Source: CBDEFX01 sp965237635 (GTDB lineage Bacteria > Chloroflexota > Dehalococcoidia > Lucifugimonadales > CAUZJF01). From it: a DNA stretch of 64,000 bases. Location of the stretch: the NCBI GenBank assembly GCA_965237635.1, contig CBDEFX010000002.1, positions 1,116,001-1,180,000 on the forward strand, written 5' to 3'. Of this stretch, positions 16,969-24,995 are shown in pieces. A program made the translations under genes and the position numbers. Under the pieces are notes generated by a model. The model searched no databases, was not told where the DNA came from, and saw only the letters and a list, made by a program, of their open reading frames with translations. Positions within the stretch are counted from its first letter, which is position 1; each line of letters begins with the position of its first letter.

Positions 16969-18575
16969 GCGACGCGAACTCCAAGAGAGCTGTGGCCTAC
17001 CTCAGGGTATCGTCTATCTCACAGGTGGACGGGCACTCTCTGAACGCCCAGGAGCGGCTCTTCAATCAGCTGTGTGAGAGCCGAGGGTGGGCGGCCGTCA
17101 GGGTCTATCGGGAAGAGGGCCAGTCGGCCCACTCGGAGTCGGTGAAGAAGCGCCCTATCTTCCGCCAACTGATGGAGGACGCCAAGAGGGATCAATTCGA
17201 TATCGTCGTAGTCCATACCCTTGACCGATGGTCCCGCAACCTCAGGGTCACCCTGGAGTCGCTGGCCAACCTGGGCATGCACAACGTCGCGCTCGTCTCC
17301 ATCACCGAGAACATCGACTACTCGACCCCTGAGGGGATGTTGACGACTCAACTTCTGGGGTCCTTCGCCCAGTTCTTCTCCAACATGCTTGGCACTCACG
17401 TAAGCAAGGGTCTGGATGAGAGGGCCAATGAGGGCAGACACACCGGCGGCATCCCGTTCGGATACGAATCCTGCTGGATGAGCCAGGACGGAGAGCGCAG
17501 GCGCAGATGCCCCAAAGAGCATTCCGGGGGCGTTCATCTTATTGCGTCCGAGGTTGCCGCGGTCCGGGAGATGTTCAAACGGTACTCGACGGGATCGACC
17601 ACACTAAGCCAGCTCGCCGCGTGGCTGAACGGGAGCGGCTTACGGACTCGCAACACCAAGCGGTTGGCAGGCGCTGATGGCAAGCTCTCGCCCGGTCCGA
17701 AGCTATTTACCACTGCCTCAGTGAGGGGCATCCTCCATAACGCTTTCTACTCGGGTCTTGTCAGGCATAGGAAGCAACTCCGACCGGGAGCCCACGAGCC
17801 AGTCGTCGGCCAGGAGCTCTTCGATCTGGTCCAGGACAAGATGCGGCACAACAGCGGCAGATCAACGACCCTGAGCCCTCACCCTGAGCGTGACTATCTT
17901 CTGAAAGGGATCATCCGTTGCGCCTACTGCAAGATGCCGATGTGGGCACAGACCTATAAAAGCGGAAGAAGGTACTACCGTGAGCACAGGGAGTCTCGCA
18001 GTAACACCCAATGCCCAGCTCACGGTGGCTCGATACCGTGCCGCCTGGCTGATGAGCAGGTCGGAAGGATCGTCGAGGCCATCGAGCTGGGACCTGCATG
18101 GCAAGAGCAGCTCCTCTCGATAATCAGCGCCAGGGACGAGGTCGAAGTAGTCCAAGCCAAGCGGCGAAAGGTCCAGGAGAGGCTTCGGAGACTCGCCAAG
18201 ACCTATGTCGATGGAGTTTATGATGACCAGGAGTATAAGCGGCAGAAGCGGAACCTGGAGATGGAGCTCGAGTCCCTCGTTGTGCCAAAGGCTGCCGCTG
18301 CCGCAGAGGCGGGGAAGCTGATAGAGAGGCTGCCTGAGCTATGGTCTGGTGCCAACATGGAAGAGCGTCGGAAGTTGTTGCTTGCCATGCTGGACGCCGT
18401 TTACGTTGACACGAAAGACGCCCGTTCGGTCGTCGCCATCAAGCCCAAAGCTCCGTTCAGGCCGGTCTTCCATCTGGCAATCACCCGTGCCGGCTCCGGC
18501 GTATCTCTTACGCCTGGTCCTGACCGGAAACAACAGGAACGTACCGAGCGCGTGTTCGAGGCCGCCTTCTCATAG
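16965..18575 (+). CDS. Large serine recombinase
   Basis: 536 residues. The resolvase domain (1-150) has AVAYLRVSSISQ with the catalytic Ser, VVVHTLDRWSRN and a long E helix. The recombinase domain follows (GGIPFGYESC, SVRGILHNAFYSGLV). A zinc ribbon (CAYCKMPMWA...CPAH) and a coiled-coil region with repeated Lys/Arg/Glu near 370-450 complete the protein. These enzymes integrate and excise phages or ICEs between short att sites. No clear cargo is linked to it here, and the surrounding DNA is fragmentary, so its element may be decayed. Confidence 0.92.
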   Translation: MSDANSKRAVAYLRVSSISQVDGHSLNAQERLFNQLCESRGWAAVRVYREEGQSAHSESVKKRPIFRQLMEDAKRDQFDIVVVHTLDRWSRNLRVTLESLANLGMHNVALVSITENIDYSTPEGMLTTQLLGSFAQFFSNMLGTHVSKGLDERANEGRHTGGIPFGYESCWMSQDGERRRRCPKEHSGGVHLIASEVAAVREMFKRYSTGSTTLSQLAAWLNGSGLRTRNTKRLAGADGKLSPGPKLFTTASVRGILHNAFYSGLVRHRKQLRPGAHEPVVGQELFDLVQDKMRHNSGRSTTLSPHPERDYLLKGIIRCAYCKMPMWAQTYKSGRRYYREHRESRSNTQCPAHGGSIPCRLADEQVGRIVEAIELGPAWQEQLLSIISARDEVEVVQAKRRKVQERLRRLAKTYVDGVYDDQEYKRQKRNLEMELESLVVPKAAAAAEAGKLIERLPELWSGANMEERRKLLLAMLDAVYVDTKDARSVVAIKPKAPFRPVFHLAITRAGSGVSLTPGPDRKQQERTERVFEAAFS

Positions 18576-18930
18576 CTACGGCTCGGTCCTGTCCGTTCCA
18601 CCCGCCATAGCGAAGCACCGCCCCAGCCTGCTGTTCCGCACCTGCTATAGTACCTATGCTCCAAAAGGGGGCCGTCTTGCGTCGTAGCTACCACGAGCCG
18701 TAATATCAGCCGTACCAAAAGGACTTGGATTTGCTACACTCGGCGCCGTCGACGTGAGTCGCTTACTAGAGGCTGACTGATCCCCGTGTTCGTGGTGGAG
18801 ACGGGGGAGGGCCTACCTACACTTGGAACACGAGCTTCGACTTGCTGGCTTAGAGATTGACGGTGGCGTTGGAATTGTCGGCTCCGGCGGCCGGGGCCAA
18901 GGCCGGGGCAAAGGCCGCCATAGCCGCCTC
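18576..18930. other. Gene-free stretch after the recombinase
   Basis: No supported gene or RNA is seen. A short frame containing VFVVETGEGLPTLGT (about 18783-18850) recalls the start of phage head-tail connector proteins, but it stops after about 25 codons and is not called. Confidence 0.4.
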
Positions 18931-19044
18931 TCACTTCGCCAGGTCGTTCGGATCGGCGTCCCATCGGTCGAAGGCCGCCAGCTCCGGCGGCATTTTGACG
19001 CGCTCCGAAGGATGCGAGTCTAGGATTCCGTCGCGGTTGGACAT
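18931..19044 (-). CDS. 37-residue hypothetical protein
   Basis: An ATG at 19044 stands five bases after AAGGAGAG, one of the best ribosome sites in the region. The product begins MSNRDGILDSHPSERVK and ends RWDADPNDLAK. It is polar, with no membrane segment. It overlaps the end of a possible small membrane-protein gene upstream by 25 bases. No function is recognised. Confidence 0.45.
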   Translation of the reverse strand: MSNRDGILDSHPSERVKMPPELAAFDRWDADPNDLAK

Positions 19045-19238
19045 GCAACTCTCCTTGTAGGGGTATCGTGTAGGCGCATCGTGGCCCGGGCCACGACGAG
19101 ACCCACCACAATGATACCGAGCATCAAGGCGATCGAAGGGAGATCGCTGGACACGCTCAGTTGAACGGAATAGGCGGTTAGCCGAAAGGCGAATAGGCGG
19201 TCGAAGAGCTCCAGAAATGCAAACATGCAATGGTGCAA
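19020..19238 (-). CDS. Possible 72-residue membrane protein
   Basis: The frame contains one hydrophobic helix IALMLGIIVVGLVVARATM near the middle, after an N-terminal part with FAFLELFDRLFAF. No ribosome site is obvious. It overlaps the following 37-residue gene, which makes an operon possible. It is called only on hydrophobicity and context. Confidence 0.3.
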   Translation of the reverse strand: MHHCMFAFLELFDRLFAFRLTAYSVQLSVSSDLPSIALMLGIIVVGLVVARATMRLHDTPTRRVACPTATES

Positions 19239-19346
19239 GCAATATCTAATGGGTGGATTTCTGCCTCTGGAGTGAGTATATATCTACTACACCATGCAGT
19301 ACGAGATCAGCGGGTCGGTGCTGGCAGGGCAGATCACAACCACGAT

Positions 19347-19924
19347 CTGGGCGGGGGCTCCATCGAGGACCTGGGCCTGGTCCAGGGTGATCGGTGGGGC
19401 CGGCCGCGGCATCGGTGGGGCTGGCCAGTTCGCGTCGTGGACCAGGGCGGCTCAGCTCAGGACCACGACCTGGGCGGAGGCAGCGGTGGCCCGGGCCACG
19501 GTACCCCCCCAGGCGTTCAACTCTGCGGTGGACCTGCCCAGGGCGCGCCTTGGGCGAAGGCAGCGGTCGATCGGGCCTGGGCGCGCCGTGGACCAGGGCG
19601 GCTCAGCTCGCGACGTCGGCCTGGGCGGTGGCTCCGTCGAGGACCTGGGCCTGGTCCAGGGCGATCGGTGGGGCTGGCCGCGGCATCGGCGGAGCTGGCC
19701 AGCTCGCGTCGTGGACCAGGGCGGCTCAGCTCGCGGCATTCGCCTGGGCGGAGGCAGCGGTGGCCCGGGTCACGGTACCCCCCCAGGCGTTCAACTCTGC
19801 GGTGGACCTGCCCAGGGCGCGCCTTGGGCGAAGGCAGCGGTCGATCGGGCCTGGGCGCGCCGTGGACCAGGGCGGCTCAGCTCGCGACGTCGGCCTGGGC
19901 GGTGGCTCCGTCGAGGACCTGGGC
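19347..19924 (+). repeat. 274-bp tandem repeat array
   Basis: Two full copies (19347-19620, 19621-19894) and a 30-base third start (19895-19924) are about 90% or more identical by eye. GC is extreme and there are no stops in any of the three forward frames. Since 274 is not a multiple of three, each copy is read in a different frame, so the array is unlikely to encode a repeated protein. The third partial copy ends exactly before the ATG of the next gene. Confidence 0.75.
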
Positions 19925-20185
19925 ATGAACGCCTCCACTCTGGAGCGCATTCGCTTTGCTGCTGCCAACAGGCTGTGTGTCGACGTGGGTTACGAGGGGG
20001 ACGTGCAAAGGGTGGAGCCATACCCACTGCGCAAGGCTCGCGGCGGCAATGTTGTGCTATATGCCTGCGAGGCCGGCTCCTCCGAATGTGCTACCTATCG
20101 AACTGGCGGCGTTTCGGAGGTTGAGGTCACAAGGCAGACGTTCGTTCCGAAGTACGCCAACGAGCTGCTGTCGCCGGGCCGCTAG
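19925..20185 (+). CDS. Small WYL-like domain protein
   Basis: 86 residues from ATG 19925, with GAGGA 11 bases upstream inside the repeat. The pattern is RRVEPY-type (QRVEPYPLRKARGGNVVLYA), then YRTGGVSEVEVTRQTFVPKY. This is the strand order of the ligand-binding WYL beta domain, without the usual N-terminal HTH. It might be a stand-alone sensor or the tail of a broken regulator. The frame also runs back through the tandem repeat, but that part is not convincing protein. Confidence 0.5.
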   Translation: MNASTLERIRFAAANRLCVDVGYEGDVQRVEPYPLRKARGGNVVLYACEAGSSECATYRTGGVSEVEVTRQTFVPKYANELLSPGR

Positions 20186-20384
20186 GGTTGAACGGTCCGG
20201 TCAGCCAAATAAACTAGCCTGGAGAGCATGGCCCCATGGCGTCGCCCAGACGTGGCGTGATAGACTACAGCCCCATCCACATCTCGAAGATGGTTCTGCC
20301 TACCGTCAACTTAGGCCCACCAGACTTGACAAAATCGAGAACTTTCAGCTTGAAATCCAAACTGGAGCTGTAGGAGGAGGCGAC

Positions 20385-20795
20385 GTGAAGAGCAATGACG
20401 CTGAGCTTGCCAGCCAAGGTCGCAGACTTGCCGGTGCCGTCTTGGACGGGTTCCTCTTCGTGCTCACACTCGGTATCGGCTGGGTCATCTGGTACCTGAT
20501 CGTGGCGCGAGGCGGACAGAGCCCAGCGAAGCAACTCCTGCGTACGCGCGTTATCCGTGACGATGGTCAATCGGCCGACTTGGGTTGGATGCTGATCAGG
20601 GACTTGGTTGTGCGTGCCATCGCTTTCGGTGCAATCAATGGGGTATTAGTGGCTGTGCTGGGCGAGCAAGTGGGCGGTGCCATTTTCGGGCTTACCTTCG
20701 TCGTTGCAGCGTTGTGGTGCGTATGGGACAGCGACCGCCAGTGCGTATGGGACAAGATCGTGCGCACGCGAGTTGTAAGCGCTCGCAGTCCATAG
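20385..20795 (+). CDS. RDD-family membrane protein
   Basis: 136 residues from GTG 20385 with AGGAGG seven bases upstream. It opens with QGRRLAGAVLDGFLFVLTLG (the R..A..D signature of RDD proteins), then two more hydrophobic segments. It has GQSPAKQLLRTRVIRDDG between helices and ends WDKIVRTRVV. RDD proteins are small inner-membrane proteins of mostly unknown or transport-related role. The longer open frame upstream is a chance extension. Confidence 0.8.
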   Translation: MKSNDAELASQGRRLAGAVLDGFLFVLTLGIGWVIWYLIVARGGQSPAKQLLRTRVIRDDGQSADLGWMLIRDLVVRAIAFGAINGVLVAVLGEQVGGAIFGLTFVVAALWCVWDSDRQCVWDKIVRTRVVSARSP

Positions 20796-20799
20796 CGGC

Positions 20800-21189
20800 C
20801 CTATGTAATCGGCCAGCTGTCAAGGCTGACCACTCAGAATCGGGTGTGCCCTCAAGAACCTCTCCGGTACGCTCGCCCAACTCATTGGTCAAAGGTCGCT
20901 CAGGTGATGTGCATTCCCCATCAAATGCGACCCAAAAGTCAGGCACATCTTCTGGAGGAATCAAACCTGCAAAGTAAAGTTCAAGTGGACCGTACGTGTA
21001 AGGCCCATCACGTTTTTGGGCTTTGAACCGATTTTCTCCAAGATCAACAATCTCTTCGAACGGAGAGGAGAAATAACCACCGAATGCTCCAATTATATTG
21101 CTGAAAGCTGCAAAATGCCCGCCACCTGCCAAAGAATGCGAACCGTGGGCAGCCCATCTATGCAATATCTCGTGTAATCCCACATTGAT
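20800..21189 (-). pseudogene. Fragment of a metalloprotease-like secreted protein
   Basis: The leftward frame from 21189 reads INVGLHEILHRWAAHG, containing HExxH, followed by GPYTYGPLELYFAGLIPPED and DVPDFWVAFDG. It is open at both ends. On the right it joins a resolvase fragment, and on the left it runs antisense into the RDD gene without a clear end. It is best seen as an internal piece of a zinc-protease-like gene. The family is not firmly identified. Confidence 0.5.
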
Positions 21190-21540
21190 CGGCTCTTCAG
21201 GGGGCTGACCCACGGGCTGCAGGTGATCGAGGGCCTGCACCGGGCGGGAGTGGAGTTCCGGTCCCTGTCGGAAGATTTCAACACGGCCACGGCCACCGGC
21301 AAGCTCCAGCTCACGATGGTGCTCGCCTTCAGCGAGTGGTGGCGGAACTCGATCAGGGAGCGCTCGGTCGCGGGGCAGGCGAAGGCGCGGGCCGAGGGGC
21401 GGTTCCCTGGCCGGCGGCCGAGCCTGAACGAGCGGCAACGGGAGTACATCCGGGCAGAGCGGTCGAAGGGAGTGAGCCAGCGGGACCTGGCCAAGCGCCT
21501 GGAGGTCAGTCGTTGGACCATCCAGCAGGTGGACAGGTAG
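21184..21540 (+). pseudogene. Serine resolvase fragment lacking the catalytic N-terminus
   Basis: The frame starts abruptly with IDRLFRGLTHGLQVIEGLHR, then GVEFRSLSEDFNTATATGKL, RRPSLNERQREYI and a final HTH (VSQRDLAKRLEVSRWTIQQV). This covers residues from about 60 onward of a resolvase; the nucleophilic Ser is missing. The breakpoint coincides with the end of the metalloprotease fragment, so one rearrangement created both truncations. Confidence 0.75.
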
Positions 21541-21739
21541 CGGTTGGGTGGAAATTGCAGCCTCGGCACGGAGCATGGCCGGTTGGCAGGCTGGCCGAGT
21601 ACCAGAGAGGGCAGAGTTGCGGCAAAGGCCTTCAGGCGGTCCATGCTGGCCCAAGGGACTTATCAGGGGACTCGGCCAGCGAGCGAATCGAGCTGGGGTC
21701 AGGACCGGGCCAGGGCTGGCAGGAAAGTGAAGTGTATTG

Positions 21740-21856
21740 GTGGCCTCTTATTTTGACTGGAACGAGGCGATAGCAAAATTCTTTGCGGAAAGGGTTCCAC
21801 CGGGAGATGCTCTTTATGCATGGCTACAAATCTATGCATCTGCATTTGCAAAGTAG
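21740..21856 (+). CDS. 38-residue ORF, possibly a truncated gene start
   Basis: GTG 21740 opens VASYFDWNEAIAKFFAERVPPGDALYAWLQ split across short helices and stops at 21854. The amino-acid composition is protein-like and differs from the GC-rich shadows around it. It overlaps the convergent RHH gene end by about 25 bases. It may be the intact N-terminus of a gene cut by rearrangement. No function is recognised. Confidence 0.35.
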   Translation: MASYFDWNEAIAKFFAERVPPGDALYAWLQIYASAFAK

Positions 21857-22053
21857 TAGAGCACAGCCCGGGCGGTCCATTCCCGCACCGAAATCCCCTC
21901 CTGCACCGCAGCAACCTTCAGTCGCTGGTGCAGTTCCACCGGCAGTGCCACGTTCAATTGCCGGGTCTCCTCCCGCAGAACATCCTCTTGGACCGCGTCC
22001 GCCGCGCTGCCGCGCCCGGACCGCTGCCGTTCAGGCCTTCGATTCAGCACCAT
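21832..22053 (-). CDS. RHH partner of ParA (ParG/CopG-like)
   Basis: 73 residues: a basic flexible start (RRPERQRSGRG), then a strand RQLNVALPVELHQRLKVAAV and helices EGISVREWTARAVLYYF. This is the ribbon-helix-helix layout of centromere-binding proteins that work with small ParA ATPases. Its start overlaps the parA end by 23 bases, so the two are translated together. It probably binds the repeated TGCAA motifs upstream of parA and autoregulates. Confidence 0.7.
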   Translation of the reverse strand: MVLNRRPERQRSGRGSAADAVQEDVLREETRQLNVALPVELHQRLKVAAVQEGISVREWTARAVLYYFANADA

Positions 22054-22684
22054 GAATTAGCTCCTTGATCTCATCTTGGACCGCCTCCATCTCCCGGCGG
22101 GCAACGGTGCGGCGTCCATCGAACACGGTCATCCCCTGGGCCGCGGTGGTGGCGTAGGCCACCCGCTGCGTGGTGCCGGCCTTTAGCACCGGCAGTCCAT
22201 AGCCCTCCAAGGCCGCTCCAATGGACCGCTGCAGGGAGGTGTTGCTGATGGCCCTGGATATTGCGTAGGCTGCCAGGGGAGCACCCCCGGTCGCCTCCTG
22301 CCGGGTTTTTATCAGTCCCGCCACGGCGTCGGAGGCCCACACGTCAAAGGGGCTGGGTTGCACCGGTACCAGAACGAAGTCGGCAACGCGGATCGCGGCG
22401 GAACTGCTGTCGGCGAACTTGGCCGGGCAGTCGATGACGATCACGTCGTACTCCCTTCTCAGGGCACGGGCCTGACGCAGCAGCTGCGGCCGGTCGATCT
22501 CCGCCACCTCGACCTGGGGCATCGTGTCCGGATTTATTGACCCCCAATCCAGGGCGCTGCCCTGGGGGTCCAGGTCCAGCAGCAGCACGCGCTTGTCCTC
22601 GGCCGCGAATGCGCCGGCCAGGTTAATGGCCATGGTGGTCTTGCCGGACCCACCCTTCTGGTTGCAAACAGCAATGACGGTCAT
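22031..22684 (-). CDS. ParA/Soj-like partition ATPase
   Basis: 217 residues from ATG 22684. It has the deviant Walker A KGGSGKTTMAINLAGAF, then LLLDLDPQGSALDW, Walker B VIVIDCPAK and FVLVPVQPSPFDVW, typical of the short ParA (Ib, ParF-like) group. It moves plasmid or element DNA by ATP-dependent patterning on the nucleoid together with the RHH protein. The longer frame to 22729 is less likely. Its presence indicates an extrachromosomal or once-replicating element. Confidence 0.9.
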   Translation of the reverse strand: MTVIAVCNQKGGSGKTTMAINLAGAFAAEDKRVLLLDLDPQGSALDWGSINPDTMPQVEVAEIDRPQLLRQARALRREYDVIVIDCPAKFADSSSAAIRVADFVLVPVQPSPFDVWASDAVAGLIKTRQEATGGAPLAAYAISRAISNTSLQRSIGAALEGYGLPVLKAGTTQRVAYATTAAQGMTVFDGRRTVARREMEAVQDEIKELIHGAESKA

Positions 22685-22707
22685 GCCGGACGTCCCTGCC
22701 TTGGCCG

Positions 22708-23253
22708 TTAGGATAATGCAAACCTGCAATGGCAGTAATATAGCACCGGCGGCTGAGGGCTTCTATGATAATGCAAAGATATTATTGCAGGAATACAGTT
22801 CTTCTCCCGGTATTGCCCCTTTCCGTTTGGTTTAACTTGAGCATGATCCTGATGATCTGGGTGCAGCCAGCTATCGCCGTCATCCTCGGCATGGCCGTTG
22901 CGATCCGGCTCGGCGACCTCCGGCTCGACCTCCGGCCCCAGCTCATCCTCGACGACCCCAGGCCGCTGCAGCTCGGCCCGCAGGTCGCCGAGGATGTTCT
23001 CAACGACCTCGATCTCCGCCACGACGTGAGCGGCCTCGAAGCGGCCGCCAGCGTCGCGGCGGGCCTGGACGACCATAGACAGCCACTTCGCCGTGCCGTC
23101 GTCCTCGCCCCACCCCTGTATCGCCTGTCCCGTCATGTTCCCCCTCGTCGCGTCCAGCAGCCCCAGGACCTCGACCACGCGGTAAACGCTCAGACCATCT
23201 TGCGCCAGCTCTCCGAACAGCTCCCCCGCCCATGCCGGACAGTCCGGAGGCAT
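22708..23253 (-). CDS. Hypothetical protein, paralogue of 24182-24517
   Basis: 181 residues from ATG 23253. The first 90 residues (PAWAGELFGELAQDGLSVY, then a helical part with WLSMVVQARRDAGGRFEAAH) align by eye with the protein at 24182-24517 (PAWASELLEELGGD, later RLQAELELGVELLGK). The tail is acidic and then loses protein character close to the parA promoter. It is in the same direction and probably the same operon as parA. No known domain is recognised. Confidence 0.5.
   Translation of the reverse strand: MPPDCPAWAGELFGELAQDGLSVYRVVEVLGLLDATRGNMTGQAIQGWGEDDGTAKWLSMVVQARRDAGGRFEAAHVVAEIEVVENILGDLRAELQRPGVVEDELGPEVEPEVAEPDRNGHAEDDGDSWLHPDHQDHAQVKPNGKGQYREKNCIPAIISLHYHRSPQPPVLYYCHCRFALS
22711..22790. 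promoter_or_regulatory. Candidate partition site/operator upstream of parA
   Basis: ATAATGCAA occurs at 22713 and 22768. Each is followed by an inverted partner (CCTGCAAT at 22723; TATTGCAGG at 22783). A TATATT-like -10 box for parA lies between them. Paired TGCAA motifs in front of a ParA-RHH operon fit a centromere and autoregulatory operator. Confidence 0.45.
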
Positions 23254-23357
23254 GTCCTCGATGGTCAGTCTTTACGCCTGGTCAGTCATGCCATGCCTCT
23301 CTTAACTAGGTTATCTAGGGGATACCAGAGACGCAACCTCCCATCTGTAATGCACAC

Positions 23358-24185
23358 TCACACCTGAGATGCACCCTGGGCCAGCTCGTAGGCCCGCACC
23401 GGCGCGACCGGAGCCTCAAAGGACTTCGCCCGGGCGCGGCGCGGGCCACCGCGTCCGTTCGACCGCTGCGCGAAGGTGAGAAGCGGATGGAACGGCGACG
23501 GCGGCGTGGCATAATTGCCGTCCGACTCCCACTCGTGCTGACGCCGCTTCGTCCATTCCACACTCCGGCGCGGCCAGTCCACGGCCCACAGGTCCGACAG
23601 CGCCGCGAACCTGTGGGGCTTGGCCGCCCACAGGACCAGCACCAGGACCCTGGCCAGATACTGCGGGCCGATGGCCCATTGCCCATGCGTCCAGTGACGG
23701 ACGTGATCGTAGGCCGAAGTATTGTGCGGCATCCCCAGCAGAGCGATCAAATGGCCACTGCTTTCGACACCGAACCGGTCCATCAGGGCGCGCAGAATCG
23801 CCCCGCAGTCGCGGAGCGAGCCAAAGGGGAAGGTCGCGCCGCTGGTCGTCGAGGTTGGCAGGGTCAGAAAGAACGGGTTAGGGAGCTCGCGCCCCTCGAC
23901 GAACTCGACGGACAGGTCATCCCAGGCGACAGATCGAAACCAGGCCGCGTGCCACCCCTCGGCCTGCCACAGCGAGAGCCGGATCATCCGGCGGAGCGCC
24001 GTCGTGTCTGGACGGCTCTTCCGCTTCCGCCAGCGCCAGACGGCGGACCGGTCAAAGCCGCCCAGGACGGCGGCCGCCTGCACGTTCGACTCGAAGCGCA
24101 TCTGATTGAGCCACAGATTCACGGCGGCCTGGACGAGCTCGGGATCCTCGAACGCCTTGCCGCGGCGGTGGTGGTCGTCTCTCAT
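23358..24185 (-). CDS. Unknown protein with two HTH-like segments
   Basis: 275 residues, with ATG 24185 overlapping the upstream stop (ATGA). Residues 25-60 (SNVQAAAVLGGFDRSAVWRW) and about 150-190 (GHLIALLGMPHNTSAYDHVR) both resemble helix-turn-helix segments, suggesting DNA binding. The C-terminus is basic. Being next to parA it could be a replication or transcription factor of the same element. A 185-bp copy of its middle lies at 27024-27208. Confidence 0.55.
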   Translation of the reverse strand: MRDDHHRRGKAFEDPELVQAAVNLWLNQMRFESNVQAAAVLGGFDRSAVWRWRKRKSRPDTTALRRMIRLSLWQAEGWHAAWFRSVAWDDLSVEFVEGRELPNPFFLTLPTSTTSGATFPFGSLRDCGAILRALMDRFGVESSGHLIALLGMPHNTSAYDHVRHWTHGQWAIGPQYLARVLVLVLWAAKPHRFAALSDLWAVDWPRRSVEWTKRRQHEWESDGNYATPPSPFHPLLTFAQRSNGRGGPRRARAKSFEAPVAPVRAYELAQGASQV

Positions 24186-24517
24186 TCCGCGCCGGACTCC
24201 AGCATCTTGCCGAGCAGCTCCACGCCCAGCTCCAGCTCGGCCTGCAGTCGGACCTGCTCCCAGCGAGACCCCGCTACCGAATACTCGACGATGGCAGAGC
24301 GCATCCAATCCGGGCTGTGCGGCGACTTCGCCCACTCCTCCCACACGTCCGGGGGCTGCTCATTCAAAATGCGGAGCGTCAGCAGGACTTCCGCCTGCTG
24401 GTGCGCCACGCCGATGCTCGTAGTGTCCCCACCCAACTCCTCCAGCAGCTCGCTGGCCCATGCCGGTGTGTCCGGTGTGTCCTTCCACGTCAAAACGCCC
24501 GCTTCGCGCGATCCCAA
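24182..24517 (-). CDS. Hypothetical protein, first gene of the parA-linked cluster
   Basis: About 111 residues, polar and helical, with PAWASELLEELGGD near the start and RLQAELELGVELLGKMLESG at the end. It is translationally coupled to the next gene by ATGA. It resembles the N-terminal half of the protein at 22708-23253, so the cluster contains a duplicated small gene flanking the HTH-like gene. The precise start is uncertain (a later in-frame start is possible). Confidence 0.5.
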   Translation of the reverse strand: MGSREAGVLTWKDTPDTPAWASELLEELGGDTTSIGVAHQQAEVLLTLRILNEQPPDVWEEWAKSPHSPDWMRSAIVEYSVAGSRWEQVRLQAELELGVELLGKMLESGAE

Positions 24518-24678
24518 ATCAAGCCTCCCCGCTCATTATTAGTGCGCCGTCCCTTCGGTCTCCGGGACTGCAATCGCATAGTCTCAACTCCCGCCTCTTC
24601 GGAGGAGCTGATCGTCGGCAGGAATCGCGAAGGGCGGGGACGACGGTCGCAACGACGGCGACATCCCTTGTAGGATAG

Positions 24679-24885
24679 GCGGGTGTCGCGACGATGGACA
24701 TTGCGCCAAGAGGTGAGGTACATCTGGCAGGCGAAAACTGGACCGCCTTGTCGGACTCGGGTGCTATTTCGGAGGGGGAGCACTTGACGGTACGGGAGAC
24801 GGAGGGGGTCATTCTAAAAGTGTTCAAAACCCTACAGCCCGACCTCCTCGACGAAAACGACGGCCCTGCAGAGGAACCTACGTAG
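24679..24885 (+). pseudogene. NfeD C-terminal domain fragment
   Basis: After a TAG the frame reads AGVATMDIAPRGEVHLAGEN, then WTALSDSGAISEGEHLTV and TEGVILKVF. This is the OB-fold domain that ends NfeD proteins, which partner membrane SPFH proteins. The protease and membrane parts are missing upstream, so only the last 60 residues remain. ATG 24694 could allow expression of the domain alone. Confidence 0.65.
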
Positions 24886-24995
24886 GAGGGCAAGGTAGCG
24901 TACCTAGTCAGGCCCCCGGACGTTACGCCCCGATGACAGATACTTCGACTTGATCCGCTGACGGGCGGAATAGATAATGGTAAAGGGATAGTCAC

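Noticed and set aside
18783..18850. Phage head-tail connector start (VETGEGLPT)
   Set aside because: Stops after about 25 codons with no ribosome site; the resemblance is short.
19230..19928. Long Gly/Pro/Arg-rich proteins from the 274-bp array
   Set aside because: All three frames are open and the same segments appear in each; the period is not divisible by three.
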